Notes: generated from the sequence alone by a model not told the origin. A stretch of DNA of 64,000 nucleotides from Sciurus carolinensis (GCF_902686445.1 NC_062219.1:47643056-47707055), one strand, 5' to 3'; positions 22,575-36,170 are shown, counted from the stretch's first letter. A program made the numbers and translations.

Positions 22575-23895
22575 TGAAACAATAAAATTCCTCCAAAATT
22601 AGTCACCATCATATCATTTCCCTACTCAAGAGCTTGTTTCCCTCAGCAGAATAAACAATTCTCTTACTCATGAGCTTCCCCAATCTAGCTCTGACCTGTC
22701 TTTTCAATCTTATCAGTCATTGCTTCTATACACCAACTCTCTTTTCTGCTTAAGCAGAACTCCCATTTTTCTCCAAAGTTTACTTCTTGCATGCGATTCT
22801 ATCTCTCTATCTGCTTCACACCCCACCGGGTACTTTTCTTATTCAAAGAACACACCTTTCTTTAATGAAGTCTTCTCATGAATAAGTCATCTCCACTGGG
22901 AGTCCATCTATGTATTGCTCAATATTCTTTTTTGAGAATTCAGAGATGGTACCAGTGACAAAGATGCTTACAAGATGAAAATCAAGATATTTACACAAAC
23001 TGATAAAATAAAAGGAAGTCAGACTGCAAGAGAATGACCAAGTGCTATAGAAATTTGTAAAAGAGATAATACTTCTGGCTGGGTTGAACGAGGAAGGATG
23101 TACTGAGGAGGTAGTATCCTCAAAAGGGGCCTTAAAAGGGGATCAGTAAAATTATGTAAAATTTTAACTGTCTCTACTACACTTTTATTAATAATTATAT
23201 GTATACTGAGTTACTGTAAGGTATATGGTCATCTTCCTTTTTTGCATTTATTAGTTCAGTCCTCTCTGGATCCAAAAGGGATTTGAGGTAGAAGTCACCT
23301 CCTCAGGGATAAACTGCTGGGAGTCAGAGTCTTAGGCATCTTTGTCTAAGTCATCTAGTGTCAAGCACCATTCATTACACGCAATACAAGCCTTCAAAAC
23401 ACATGTGGAAAACAAGAGACTATATTAAGAAGGGAAGAATAAAAAGGAAAGAGAATGTCATAAAAAGAATGAGTGAATTCTCATAATTTTTCCAAGAAGT
23501 CCTCCTGGATCTGACAGCCAATTCATTTCTCCTCCTCCTCTTCCTGTGCCTTCTCTCCTGGGCCTGTCTGCTTGCAAAGCTTCCTCCCTATCATTTTTTA
23601 CATAAAATCCTTTGAGGTCCAATTCACCCCCCTCCATAATTGAGCCTTCTCTGCCCTTGTAAGCCTCTCAGATCTCTTCCTTCCTGCAATCTCACTGCAT
23701 GCTTTTGTCTCCATTCAGTGCTTAATTGTTCTCATAAAGTTTCATACTCGGTTATTCTTTTCCAACAAGATTTTATAGCTCAAGTTGAAAACCATGTCAT
23801 ATTTATTTTGTATACCCCCTCAGTTCCTGCCACCCAGACTTGCCCTCAAACAAAAAAGTACCTAGCAAATACCTGCTGAATGACTAAATCCTTTC
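22575..23895. repeat. Diverged ancient repeat remnants (L2-like) and unrecognised DNA
   Basis: 22580-22870 and 23500-23885 contain pyrimidine-rich phrases such as 'ctactcaagagcttgtttc', 'cttcctgcaatctcactgc' and 'agcaaatacctgctgaatga' that resemble old L2-group sequence. The assignment is weak. 22870-23500 shows nothing specific. Confidence 0.35.
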
Positions 23896-24755
23896 AGTAT
23901 TCCTATCGTTGAAGTATAATGTTCTTTCATCTGACTCTCCAAGTTCAAAAGTACATTGGAAAAAGTTATACATCAAAGCATTCATTCACTTGGGAGAAAC
24001 ATATTTATCTTTTTTAAAACCTGCAATCTCTGAGCCAAAAAGTCAATGACTTCAACAACAAGAAAAAAGGTATAAGCACACACACACAAAAATCTGTAAT
24101 ATAACCACTCTAACACTGTTAGCTCAACTCAACTTCCTTAGGTATAGGGTTTATCATTTTTGGAGAATTTAACAGTATAAATACTGCCATACATACCTTG
24201 CCACTTCCAGAGATATTGGAAGTGGCTCAATAATACCAAATTTGCAAGATGAAATTTAGCAGGTTGAAGTGAAATTGTGCTATTAAAGTTTCCATAGCAG
24301 ACAATTATCATGTTAATTTTCATAAAGAATGATTCTTAAAAAAAAAAAAGAATTCTATGCAAGTCACATTAAGTCAAAAAATTTCAATGAAGAAAATTTA
24401 GGATACTAACATAGTACAAACAGATAATAGGATGACTTCAATACTAGATTTTTTACGGGAAAAAAGACAGATTTTAAAATTTTACACTAGTGCTTACGAA
24501 GGATAAACCACAATGTTGTATAAAAGCAACAGATCAATTCTTATTTGGTTCCTATTTCTCCTGAATTTCTCACTGGAATCAAGAGGCTCTAACTGTGGGA
24601 GGCTTCAGGTAAAGATAGAGGAGGAAGAGAACAAGAAATAACCTTGAAAGTAAAGTAGCCAGCAAAAGACACTAAGAGAACTTTGCAGGTTTTCAGTGCT
24701 TCCAAGTATTAGCTTCTTTTGAGAAGGGCAAATGTACAAAGCATGTCAAGTTGCT
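23895..24755. other. Intronic sequence without recognised features
   Basis: Only short A-runs and a short CA tract (24078-24087) are visible. Confidence 0.6.
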
Positions 24756-24757
24756 TT

Positions 24758-24850
24758 AGGGGCTGGAGATGAACCTCACTGCCTAGCATGTGTAAGGCCC
24801 TGGGTTCAATCTCCAGGACTGCAAAAACAGAAAAAATAAAATAACAAATT
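24758..24850 (+). mobile_element. ID SINE
   Basis: 'ggggctggagatgaacctc', 'gcctagcatgtgtaaggcc' and 'gggttcaatctccaggact' form a sense ID element with an impure A-rich tail. The A box is degenerate compared with the copy at 56232. Confidence 0.9.
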
Positions 24851-24859
24851 TATTTAAAA

Positions 24860-27800
24860 AATAGCTTTAAAACTACTGGCTATCTAAGTAAGACAAAACA
24901 CTTAATGCCAACTGCCTAAGAACTGACTTTGCTAAGCTCCATTTTTGGCATCCACTAAGCCCCCTGACCCAATATGAACTGAGAATGCATTGTCAACACT
25001 CTCTGCTGCACCAAAATGAACCTGCTTTCAATAAAATTACATTTCAAGTACAATACTGCTTGACTTCAATACTGAGAGGAAAACAAACAAACTCACTCCC
25101 TAAACCATAGGATCAATTCTCTTGGAGAGTCTGTCTTTTAAACACAATGAAACAAAGTTTACATTCAATTTCTTAAGATATCATTATTAGTTTTAGCCAT
25201 AACACTGCTACAACAAGCTTGGTTTTCTAAGAGTCTTTCTGACGTGGACAACCACCATATTTTGACCACATGATTAATGAAGACCTTTGTTCCTATGACC
25301 AAAGACTCCTTCCCTCTGCAACCTGTCTAGGTCTACCAACAGAAATGGAGCAGAGAAAGGTAAAAGGTAAATAAAAGTCCAAACAGAATACCATAGTCTG
25401 GTGCCAAGACTGTTTTCTAAAGATTTTCTGGAATAAGAGAGAAATGTGGATGGGGATCTAAGGTACAGTATAGGTAGTAATTAATCTGACTGTATTAGTC
25501 ATTGCGCAATGTACATGAATATCAAACCAATCTGTCAATTAAATATTTCCTTATTTTTTGTAAAAAATGTAGGGGAAAAAGTTGTCTTTAAGGGAGAAAA
25601 CAAATTCAGCATTTGTTTGAGTTTTGAAATTTTTACAAAATGAAGGCTGAAGGAATCTTAAATGATTGATAAGTTAGTAAATATTTTGTTCTAATAAAAA
25701 TGGTGAGTAGAAATTGCAAAAGCAACTTTAACTTAAAACAGCAAAACTGATCATGCCTTCTACTTTCACATAATTAAATCATTTTTTATTTTTAAGATTT
25801 TCAAGTTCAGATGAGCTGAAGCAGTCTCAGAAAGCAAAATCTAACATCCTTTCAAGATAACCTCATTTAAACTTATCCAGAGAACTCAAAAGCCTCCTTT
25901 CAGAAACCCATCCTAAAGGATAAAAACATTCAGAAAAACTTCCTTGTATTTAGTATAAATCCCTCTTGATGCTTGCTATAAGTCAATTTCCCCCTTCTTT
26001 TTCTTCAGGGAAGATGGAAAACAGCTGTTCAACATTCTCTTTCAGTCTACTTTTTCCTTCCTGCCAGGCCCAATCCCCCCTTGAGAGAAGTGTAAACACT
26101 GCAGGTGATTCAAAAATCCAGCTGGTCCCTGTCTGCCTGTCCATGGGGCTGGAGAGCCTGGCCCCATTCATACCTCCCAGAATTAAGTCATTAAACTGCA
26201 AAGGCCACAAGAAAAAGTTTACCCCAGAATTTGTGGAATTCTGGAAATCCACTGCTCATAGTCTGTCCTCAGATATATCCAAATAGCACAGCTTCAGGAA
26301 TGAAAGCTTACAGTTGGCACTGTCTAGAAAGGTAAGCTGTGCTTTCTAGCAGCCAGGCATCTTGGTCTTTACCACCACTCTGCTGTGTGTTGAGTGTTGA
26401 GTGCACCTTGGCCTGAAATATTTTTAAACTACTTAGTGGTCTTGATGCAATTCTTGAATTTCTTGCAGCTCTCGAATTTCTCATCTTTGATGCAATTTTC
26501 TGGCTGTAACTTTAGAGATGCAGTAATCCTTTTGATACTCCAAACTAAGAGTACTCTGTAAACAATAGTCAATTTCTAGTCAGTTATTCCTCAAAGGAGT
26601 AATCAATATTGGATTAATGACATAATCTGCAGATTATTTCATTTTGCACCAAAATTTGTATAAAAAACACTGTTACCTCCTACTTCAGGAATTGCTAACA
26701 AATATCCTCATTTTTCCTTGCAATAGCCATTTGACAGCAACAGTAAAGCCAGTATACTGCCTGCATATTTCATCAATAAAAATATTATAGACCCACAAGC
26801 TTGCTGAGCCCATTTCCTTTATAAATTTCCTTTTAAGAGTTATGAAATGCTGATTCAACTTTGTTGTGGTGTAACTTCTGCATACATTAAATGCCCATTC
26901 CTTAGGAGCTAAGTTTGTAGTACATGAAAAAAAAAATGCAAACACCAGATTTAATCAACAAACACAACTTTCCACCTCTATGGTATATAAATAAATATAG
27001 ACAGATAGGTATGGATAGGTATAGATATGCAATGAGTATTTTAAATGGAAAGATTTAAAGACAACTTTTTAATTTGAATGTGGACCTATTAAACTTCTAC
27101 TAAAAGAGTAGGAATGCTAATTTAAACACACACTAAGGATTTTAACATGATTGCCTACTTACTGTCTTCCACACTAATTGGGGAGAAGAGAGGTACTATT
27201 AATTCTACAAATACCCCAAAAAAGTTTTTAATTTGTCTGTTTTTTTTAATATGCAGACACATTCATTTAGTGATAAACTCTGACTCTGTTTAGCACAAAG
27301 TAGACAGATACAAATAACCCACAATTAATATGTCACATATGTGTCATTAAAATCTAATTGAATATGTCTTTTGATAAGTTTTCATAAACTTAGTTATAAA
27401 ATAGTTTTATAGCTATTCCCAAATATAAAATGCCAAAGAAAATCATGCTTATTATCAATATTGTCTACAACTTCTACATATTACTGTTCTTTCAGAATTT
27501 CTAACATTTGATGACAACTCTCACCAAGATGACATTTACAGAACATTCCAAGGAAGTTAAAACGAATAGAATGAAACTCAGTGATTATTATAACAACACA
27601 TTAAAATTCATAGTGTATTCTGAATTAAGAACTAAACAAACTATTCCTTTCAAGAAATAAACAGTCTCAACAGTCTTTTCTTTCCAAATTAAAATCACTC
27701 CCTTCCTCGTCCGTGATCTCTAACAGGCTTTCTGAACACTGCTCCTCCAGCAGGTTTATACTCTTCTGAGCATGTGAAAGAGGATCTGGAATCCACACCC

Positions 27801-30800
27801 TCAACAGGCTGCAGCTTGCCTCCATATGGTAACACTATTGGTAAAGCAAGGACAGTAAAAGACAGAAGCCAACTAATGAGAATAGAGATGAGCTCAGGGC
27901 TCTGTAGGAATTTGGAAGAGGCCTCAACATGGAATCCTTACAAGACACAAGAGATACAGAAGACTGAAAGAACAGGGGGTTGCAGAAAGTCAGTTACCGA
28001 AGCCTGGGAAGCACATAACCATTCTAGGAGACTGACAGTTCATGGGCCACAAGGAGATAATAAAATAGCTGTATAAGAAAATGAAATCTAAGAGTCTTTA
28101 ATAATATGAATTTGGAGTCACAACAGAGAAAAGTAGCATTAAATGTGCAATTTATGTTAATTTCATGTTTAAGGTATGCTATAATTACTTGTAAAATGAT
28201 AGGCAGGACTCTTACCTTCAGTATTTCCATTTCCACATTACCAAAATGAAGGTAAGACACCTGTTCTACATCACCCTCCATTTCCACTAGGCTAAAATAT
28301 AATATTAGCATTCTTTGTTGAAGGGAGGGGGAAATATTAATCCGTTTGAAAATGCAATTAAGTATTTGTGTACATAAGTATTTTGTATGATCTATCAGGA
28401 ACTTTTCCTTTGCTTCGACTGTCTAAAAGCACATGGGCTTATAAGTGTTAGTTTATTAATACTAATAGTCCCTCTTTATGCCATTCACAATACTTCCTAT
28501 TTCTCTTCTTCTTTAATTATTTTTTGAAATGCTTCACCATGAGCTACCCAAACCACTCCTCTATAGATAACTAGAAATTGTGAAACACTGAAGTTAGAAG
28601 ATCAGAATTTGGGATTACATTTATTTATTATTATATACATAGAAAATTTTGTTAAAGAATAATTATTTCAATCAAAAATACTATCCACTTAATATAAAGT
28701 CTAATTTTTAAAGGGGAATTTCCAGTTAGAATTCAGCAGTAGAGTTCAAAAGACTTTTTGAAACTTCATTTCTCATTACTGCTATCAACACATAGAAACA
28801 TGCACCAGTAGCTCAGGAATCTGGGATTCTAATCTCTACTTCCCATTCTCTCACTAATTCACAGTATGAATGTCACAGGAAAATAGCTTCCCTTTTCTGA
28901 ACTCTAAGCTTAGCACTTATCTCATTCCCTTGTTGGGTACCAACTCCAGGTCTGTAGAATTTTGTCGTACCATCCAAACATTTGCTGGTCTCCAGAGTTT
29001 TATTCTATAAATCACTATAGGGGAAGTAATGTAATTCCAAAATGAGAAAACTTTAAGGCGTTTAATATAGTAATAAGAACTGTTGGGGAAAAAAACAAAA
29101 AAACTGTCCTTTACTTGGACATCCTTTCAGTAGGGTTGCTGCTCCTGGAAGCTCCTCAGGTACCTTACCTGTTCCTTCAAAATAACAAAGATCAGCCCCT
29201 CTCAGTAAAGGGAATCATGTGTCCTCTATGATGAAGTTCCCTCTACTACAGCTTCTGGTTGTCCTCCAAAGCCTGCCATAAACACATCCCACAACAATAA
29301 TAGTATTTCTGTATTTAATTTAGGGGGCTGTGGATGTGATAAAAAAAAAAAAATAAAAATATTCACTGTACTTTACAAACATCCTAGTGTCTAAGTAATA
29401 TTTAATATATGCCTCAACTGCAAAAATACCTTCTTTGCTAATTTATTTAGCCCTTTTGAAAACAAAGATTACCCATTTATTAAAACCTCAGTTTAAATGT
29501 TTTACCTTCCTTTTTTCCTCTCCAGTCTTTTATTGAAATCATAACACTGATTGAGAACTGTGTAATTTCTTTCATGCAACACAGTGATGGGAGGAAAGGA
29601 GCAAAAAACAACAAAGTAGCCTATCACAAATAACAATGAGAAATGTATAAAGCAATATTTTGTTAATTGCAGAATGCATTTTCATCTATAATCATAAAAT
29701 ACTTTCTCAGTTATTAAAACAAGATTTTTTTAAATGAGGCACTGGGAAACATTGGTGAATTTAAGAATTTCATCTCAGGATGACTACCCCAGGTCCTCCC
29801 AGAGCAGTACTGCCAGCTATTGGACTGGACATACCATCTCATTAAAATCCAAGGTTCTAGCTTACTGTTGCACTACTTTTCACAAATACTGAAGTACATG
29901 CACACACAAACATTAGTCACTAAGATGGTTCTGACCTCACCTGACTAATCTAGCTGATTTTTCTTACCAAGTGTTTTCCCTCCACTAGGCCTCAACCTCA
30001 GAAAAGGAACTTAAAACAGTGTCTACCCAGCAGGACCAGGAATGGGACCTACCCCACCATGCAAAGGCCCACACTGTATTTTGCTGCATATTTCCCTCTT
30101 ATCTAAGTTCCTTTTTTTTTTTCAAGAGTACCCTTTTACTGGGTGACTGTACTATCATTTTCAAATCTGAATGTTAGAATGTGATTCGTAGTCCACTGAT
30201 ACTATTTAACTAAAATTTGATGAAACTGACATCATATACCTGTTAATGAAAAATAATTCTTCCCACACTCAAATTCTGCGAGGCTGCTTATATGTTCTTT
30301 CTACATTTGCAGTTCCAAGAAAGCTAGAGCTGTTTCTCACCAGGTGCCTCTCTCTGTACGTCCCTTTATTTACCAGCACTCTCTTGCATTTTCCCTAAAC
30401 TCACAGAGAGGGTCACAAGGTAATGGAAACATCAATTCAGTCTTCTGTTTTTCTAAAACAGATCTCACCTACATACTTCACAAAAGGGCTTATGTCTGTA
30501 TAGCAACCTTAAAGGAAAAAAGAAACCTCATACTCAAATAATTCTATATTTATTTCTTCCATGCACATTTCATTTTTGTGACCACATTTAGCAGTATGAT
30601 CTGAATATTCTATAAAATATTTAACCTCAATATTTCATTTCATGGAGATTGTCCATTTATTGAGAAATAAAAAGGGGATTCTTGAAAGGTTAACTTCTAT
30701 AATGCAAAAAATAATGAAAATATTTATAAGTGAGAGTCCATTTTCAAATTTAATGTAATATAAACTAAGTCATGAGGAGCGAAAAAGTTTTAAAAGAACT

Positions 30801-31000
30801 TTACTTCTTAAAGATACCTAAAAACTTAACGTGTCATATTTCCTGACCTAAAGAATTCCAGGTAAATGAGGTTCACCTCATACTTCTGGAGCAATGGACT
30901 GGGTTTTAATCTTAATGCCAGCCGGCCTAATAGGAGGCTGCTGCCTTAAATGAGGGATGAAAACGAAAAAGTTCTCAGGTCACAAACAGCTCAGATTCCA
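24860..31000. other. About 6 kb of intron with almost no recognisable repeats
   Basis: I see no SINE, LTR or L1 body here beyond low-complexity tracts (a GATA-like stretch at about 26990-27030 and A-runs at 29341-29353). At 29324 'gggggctgtggatgtgat' followed directly by A13 looks like the first bases of an ID element fused to its tail. The open frames are short and uninformative. Relative poverty in young repeats just inside a promoter is common. Confidence 0.5.
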
Positions 31001-31009
31001 GGGCGATAG

Positions 31010-32180
31010 ATCCTGAGCCCATGTGGCATCGCTTACAACGCTTCCTAGTCGGTGAGTCAACCCCCTGCCTGGGCCGCCTCGGCGGTGAGGTTTACCAACA
31101 GTCTCTCCGATCGTCGCTGGAGCCAAGGAGCGCTGGAATCCAGCATCTGGGAGAGGCTCGCGACGTGCTCCTTCGACTTCCACAGCCACAAAGTCGAAAT
31201 GCCAGCGCCAGGAAGGGCTTACGCGACCACCACCACCCCGGGCTGGCGCGCGTACGGAGGGAAAGGAGTGCAGAAGTCTGTGCCACCCAACCCGGCAGAG
31301 GGAAGCCGAAGCCCCCTGGGCCGTCCTGGAAATCGCAGCTGGGCCAGCAAGCCCCAATGCACCACCAAAAGCGATCCCGGGTTCCTACGGGGCGCCAGAC
31401 TCGGTGCCCGCCATTCAAGGAGTGGAAGGGACTAACAGCTGCCTTCAAGGCAGCTCCGCCGCTGGGGAAGCCCACGCCTCGGGTTTCACGCATCGGGCGC
31501 CCTTAGGGAGTCCAGCCCAGCCGGGCCCCGGCGCGCAGCCCGCGGCGCACGGCGCCCAGCAGGGACGTGGCTCTGAGCTTCCCGGAGGTTCCCAGCCAGC
31601 CTCGCGGGCGACCCGCCAGAGACTCTGGAAGAAGGTTGTGTGGCGCGGGACCTAGAGCGGTGCCCGCCACGCGCCCCGGCCGCCCCGCGCGCGCCCCTCC
31701 GCTTACCGCTCCTTGCCGAGGCTCTGTCCTCTCCGGCGTCACCCCCTCAGCCTCGAGCTCCTTCCCGCCCCGGTCACTCCAGGGCGTCCGGGCCCCCGGC
31801 CCGCTAGGAGCCGAACCCTCAGCGCGACCGCCGCGCCATGGGTGCCGGTGGGCGCCGCGCCCCGGGATGCGCCGCTGCAGCCTCGGGCGGCGCTACTGCG
31901 AGCCGGGCCAGAGCGGGCGGGTGGGGTGTGGGCGAAAGGGGCGGAGGGCGGTACGCGGCGGGCGCTGAGGCTCCTCTGGAGGGAGGAGGAAACCGCAACG
32001 TCAGCAGAGCCCGGGGAGGCGAGGATGGGGAAGGGGAAACTGGGACCCCTCCCCTGGCCGAACCCCGACCTCCGGCCCTCCCCGCGCTCTCCTCTTCTCC
32101 CGGGACTCGCTGCCCAGAGCTGCGCTCGGCCTTCCCCTCCACCGGCCGTACTCATGCACCCCTGCCCTGCCAGGCCTCTT
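31010..32180. promoter_or_regulatory. DSE: CpG island, probable DSE promoter
   Basis: The only GC- and CpG-rich block in the window. GC boxes (GGGCGG) lie at 31885-31890, 31915-31920, 31939-31944 and 31946-31951, and a CRE half-site (TGACGT on the minus strand) lies near 31996-32001. No clear TATA box was found, consistent with a CpG-island promoter with dispersed starts. It lies 25 kb upstream of the DSE coding exon in the right direction, and that exon needs an upstream non-coding exon. Several long overlapping open frames on both strands here reflect GC richness and are not credible genes. Assignment to DSE is inference from position. Confidence 0.75.
31707..31960 (-). other. DSE: Candidate DSE non-coding first exon
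   Basis: On the minus strand a good donor, GAGCG|GTAAGC, has its GT at 31706/31705, so an exon would end at 31707. The GC-box cluster at 31885-31951 would place the start within or just left of it; the right limit given here is only a bound. Other minus-strand GT sites in the island look weaker to me. This is a prediction needing transcript support. Confidence 0.35.
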
Positions 32181-33215
32181 TGACTCTAACTTGCTCTAGC
32201 AAGTTTCTTAGAACGCATAGGCTTCAGGTTCAACTCTGGGATCTCACCGAAAGGAAAGATCACTTTTGGAGGCCCGAGAGGAAGAGCTGATGCTTCCCTG
32301 AAGCCCTCAGAGCATAGCCCGGAGAACGCAAAGAACTCCACTACAGCTGATGCCTGCTACTTCTGTCGCTTCCAAAATAGCGACTCCCTCCTTTCTCCCG
32401 CACCCGATTTTACTCCCAGACAGAAGAGAGGGAACTCACTTAATCAGAAGCAGTTCTCGCCTTGACTGTACCAACAAAATACACTAAATCCGGAAGCACT
32501 GAGCCCTGCAAACTGAACAGATTTTAATCATAAGAGATAAAGGGTTGGGAGCAGAGCATTTGATGTTTGCAACTCACAAGAGGAAATTTCATTTATCTTA
32601 ACATCTTATCTCGTGTGTGTGTGTGTAGAGGGGCAGGTGGAGCACTTGCCACCTTACTAGTTACAGCCTTTTGGAGAAAAGTTTCCTCAAGTTTTGTTAA
32701 AAGCAGATAAACAACCCAGTCCAGCCAGCCCCACGGAGTTGTTAGATCTGACCAGGGACATCACCTGGGGCCAATTTCCCCTAAGAATGAGCAGTAATTA
32801 ACCTACCAAAGCTCAACTGTACAGAAGTGATAGATGTGTAGACTACTTACCCATTCATTACAATGGAAGGTGCTTTACTGGGAGAAGTACTTTTCTCAGT
32901 GTTTGCTTTCAAGAGCTTTGTTTTGAGTTCTGAAGGGCCACCTGCTTCCATTCCCCCTGGCCTTAGAGGTTCCCAAAACCTAAAGGAGCTTCTGTTCAGC
33001 TGCATTTTTAGAAAAATAGTGGATGTCTACTTTTATGCTTCTCTTTTTTCAGAAATTGCATTTAAAAAGTTTCCTCACAAGCAGGTCTGGAGGAAATGGT
33101 ATTGTTAAAGTTGTTAAATGTTCACTCAGGTAAACCACTGATTTGCATACATTTTCTTAAGTGTTAGAGATGGCCTGTGGAGGAGAGAAGGGACTCTGGA
33201 ATTCAGAACTTGTCT
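32180..33215. other. DNA flanking the CpG island
   Basis: CpG density falls off after about 32180. There is a short (GT) run at 32613-32627. No repeat or gene recognised. On the DSE strand this is upstream of the putative promoter. Confidence 0.55.
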
Positions 33216-33219
33216 TAAT

Positions 33220-33420
33220 ATGATTTAAATCCTTACTTTGCAATTTACAGTGAACTGTGGAAAGCTAAGTTAAATTCAGTCTTAGTTTCTGTTGTGTAGA
33301 GAGATAATACCTCCACTCAACAGTTACAGAGGGAATGCATTTAAAAGGGCTAATATTTATTGAGAGTTACCTTATGTCACACACAGCGCTGACATTTACA
33401 TCTACTAATTATTAGAATAA
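33220..33420. repeat. MIR fragments in opposite orientations
   Basis: About 33225-33345 resembles sense MIR ('ttacagtgaactgtggaaa' onward). About 33346-33410 ('gctaatatttattgagagtt') resembles the end of an antisense MIR. Confidence 0.45.
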
Positions 33421-33540
33421 ATTGTGTAAATGCCTAGTAGTATGTAATCCATTTGTTAATTTCCACTTATCTTTTCAAATTTGGAAGAGACCTTAGAGAA
33501 AACATTTGGTTTAATTTATTTAACTTCCCAACAAATGATT

Positions 33541-33672
33541 TTTTTGTTTGTTTGTTTGTTTGTTTTGAGGCAGGGTCTTGCTATTTTCCCCAGGCTGGAC
33601 TCAAACTTGAGACCCTCCAGTCTCAGTCTCCTGAGTAGCTGAGATTACAGGCATGTACTACTACACTCACTC
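33541..33672 (-). mobile_element. B1-type SINE (monomer or truncated)
   Basis: A (TTTG)n tail precedes 'aggcagggtcttgctatttt', 'tcagtctcctgagtagctg' and 'gagattacaggcatgtact', the antisense 7SL/Alu-like B1 body. No ID half is attached. Confidence 0.9.
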
Positions 33673-33679
33673 CAAAAAG

Positions 33680-35085
33680 TAGCCTTCTAGTCAGTTATTC
33701 TCCAACCTAATACCTTAGAATCATCAACTATTATAAATTCTGTTTATTACACCAATAAATCTGGATCTCTAAGGAGGGAGTCTAAGCATCAGCGGGATCA
33801 ACATTTTAAAATCTCTTTCCACTTGATTATAACGCACAACCAGTATTGAGAATTCTTGAAAGGAGGCAGAACCTATGTCATTTACCATTGCTTGACTTGG
33901 AAATCTACCTCTGTATGACATCCACTTTTGCAAAGAGCACCCATTACAGTATGTCTCCATAAATCTGTAATTCTGCCTTCTGAGTCTACAGGATGCATCT
34001 AGCCTTGGTTGTAAAGGATAATGCTTCAGTTTGCCTGGGTATATACCCATCTCCATCAACATTTCTTCATCCATTAGACTTTGCCAGGATCCCTCTCAAA
34101 ACCTGATCCCAAGAACTGAATTAAGGCTTTCATCCAAATGATAGAGTATAATGATGTTAAATGCTTCGTTCTAATTACTGTATTTTTCTTTTAATTATAT
34201 TACCCCCATTGATTCTTATATTACGATCTGCTAAAGCCCTAAATTGGTAAACTGTTATTCAGAATTGCTGCTACAACACGTGTCTCCAACCAGTAGCCAT
34301 TGTAGTTTGTGTTCAACACTTACGTGTGCTTCTAGTGCATTTTATTGTGTTAAATTTGGCCTCTTCTTTAGCTTGTTGATATGTTGGTACTATGGGCATA
34401 ACTGAGAAATTCTACCTCCCAGTTTTACATGCTCTGGAAATCTAGTCTGTATTCAGTTAAATTCTCGGGTTCAGGTACCTCCACTGCCAACTGTCACAGG
34501 TTGCCCATGCTGTGGCATATTCTTATCAACTGAGGAACCATACTCCCTAGGCATATTTTCTTCCCTGCCCCTGGGCAGCAAGATAGTATGCATAGGTATA
34601 TGGCACCTTTATAGGAATTAGGAAAGGGGACCCTCACCCTCACCCCAGTTGAAAGATGAGGAAAAAGTGAGCCCTTTCTCCCAGATGCAACTGCAAAAAA
34701 ATAGCAGATGCACTTTGTTAGATGTCTTTGCTCTACTGGTATAGCGACATTGTCAAAAAAGGAAATGACTACTTAGTGAACGCTTGTTAACATCTACTAA
34801 ATTGCTCCTTCCATTCTAGCTGCAAGTCCTTATTGGTAACTCTCCTTCTGAGATGTAAACTTCCTGGGTAAGGAAAGTTAAGCTTTAGAGACCTAGGATG
34901 TTTTCTTACAACTTATTCATCTCTCTTAGTTTCCAGTTAATTCTTAGGAAATTTATTTTACCCTTTCAGTTCAATGTTGTTGTTTATGGTAGAAAAGAAA
35001 AAGGGAATTCTTTCTGTTTTGAGGTCATCTACATAGAGCAGAGGCATCCCTTTCATGTTCTTCATGGACCAAATTTTTTAAAATG
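33680..35085. other. Upstream DNA without recognised features
   Basis: Includes a 101-codon minus-strand open frame (33769-34074) with no family resemblance and no supporting context, so I treat it as chance. Confidence 0.5.
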
Positions 35086-35092
35086 TATTTTT

Positions 35093-35314
35093 TTGCCAAG
35101 TGCAGAGGCACAGGCCTACAATCCCAGCAATTTAGGAGGCTGAGGCAAGAAGATGGCGAGTTCTAAGCCACCCTCAGCAACTTAGCGAGAACTGAAGCAA
35201 CTTAGAGGAGACCCTGTCTCAAAATAAAAAAAAAAATTAAAAAGAACTGGGGATGTGGCTGAGTGGTTAAGCACCCTGAGTTCAATTCCTAGTACCAAAA
35301 AAAAAAAAAAAAAG
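35093..35314 (+). mobile_element. B1-dID dimeric SINE
   Basis: B1 half ('gcctacaatcccagcaattt', 'ggaggctgaggcaagaaga', 'gagaccctgtctcaaaata'), A-rich linker, ID half ('ctggggatgtggctgagtg', 'gagttcaattcctagtacc') and an A-tail. 'gtattttttg' occurs on both sides as a likely target-site duplication. Confidence 0.94.
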
Positions 35315-35329
35315 TATTTTTTGTTGTCA

Positions 35330-36000
35330 TTGGTTTATTCTCGGTTCTAGCTAAAGGACACCAATATTACAGGGTTGTTACATTTAGATGGTTTCTGTTC
35401 TCTTACTGAGTTTAATTCACTCAATTAAACTAAAATCTGCCATATAGGTTTTAACTAGTCATGACCCATGATTGTATGACTCCTTAAATTCTTAAAATAC
35501 TTTTTCCCCTCAGGTCAAATTTATTCTCTTTGTGAAACTGCCTTACCCTCCACCTATAGATTTTCTCATCCTTGGAACACTAAAGAGGGATGATTATTTT
35601 GGCATATTCAAGCCATTTTGCCCTCTGCTTGTACTTACTTACTCATTGACAATCTCCTTGAGCTTCCCCTTCCATTTCTGAACATTCAGTTCTGACCAGA
35701 CATCCACTGAGACTTCTCCAGACTTCCCCACGAAGGCTTTCCTCCCTGGTTTTTCCACCCCTGGCCTGCTCTTTTCCACTACTCAACCTGTTCTGCTGCT
35801 GTGGCTCCATCCCAGATGACTCAAGTTCCTTATCCATAATTTTCATCATTAAAACAAAATGGAACACTTACCTACATTGCTAATCATAACTGAGCTCCAC
35901 CTCCAACCTGGGCCACAATTTTACATACAGTTCTCCTTCAAGTACATATTTTCTGGCTTCACAGTCTTCTAACAAATGATTGAGTACAGCAAGAACATCC
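35330..36000. other. Upstream DNA without recognised features
   Basis: Mixed-composition unique DNA; the short minus-strand open frame at 35643-35867 has no support. Confidence 0.5.
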
Positions 36001-36004
36001 ACAT

Positions 36005-36170
36005 GTGTCTTATTTTATCCTCACAGACACTGATGTTGGCCTTATGTCATCTGACAGATGAGGAAACAGGCTCAGAAAGTTGAAGGGGATTTCCCAAAAC
36101 ATAAATAGCTCAGACTATAAATGATTTAGTTTGCTGATAATAAGTCCAGCCTCTTTCTACTAAGCCACCT
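36005..36170 (-). repeat. MIR SINE
   Basis: 'atctgacagatgaggaaaca' and 'ggctcagaaagttgaagg' mark an antisense MIR. Confidence 0.7.

Larger units (their letters stand above)
6279..31706 (-). other. DSE: Probable DSE intron 1
   Basis: This lies between the coding-exon acceptor (6279/6280) and the candidate first-exon donor (31706/31705) in the CpG island. I find no coding exon in its 25 kb. It holds SINEs, LTR remnants, MIRs and microsatellites, listed separately. The right boundary depends on the exon 1 model. Confidence 0.6.

Noticed and set aside
31021..32290. Many overlapping long open frames on both strands (up to about 160 codons)
   Set aside because: They lie in a CpG island where stop codons are rare, overlap each other in several frames, and have Pro/Arg/Gly/Ala-rich composition with no recognisable domain.
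33769..34074. 101-codon minus-strand open frame
   Set aside because: No recognisable motif, and no promoter, splice or poly(A) context. This length is expected by chance in 64 kb.
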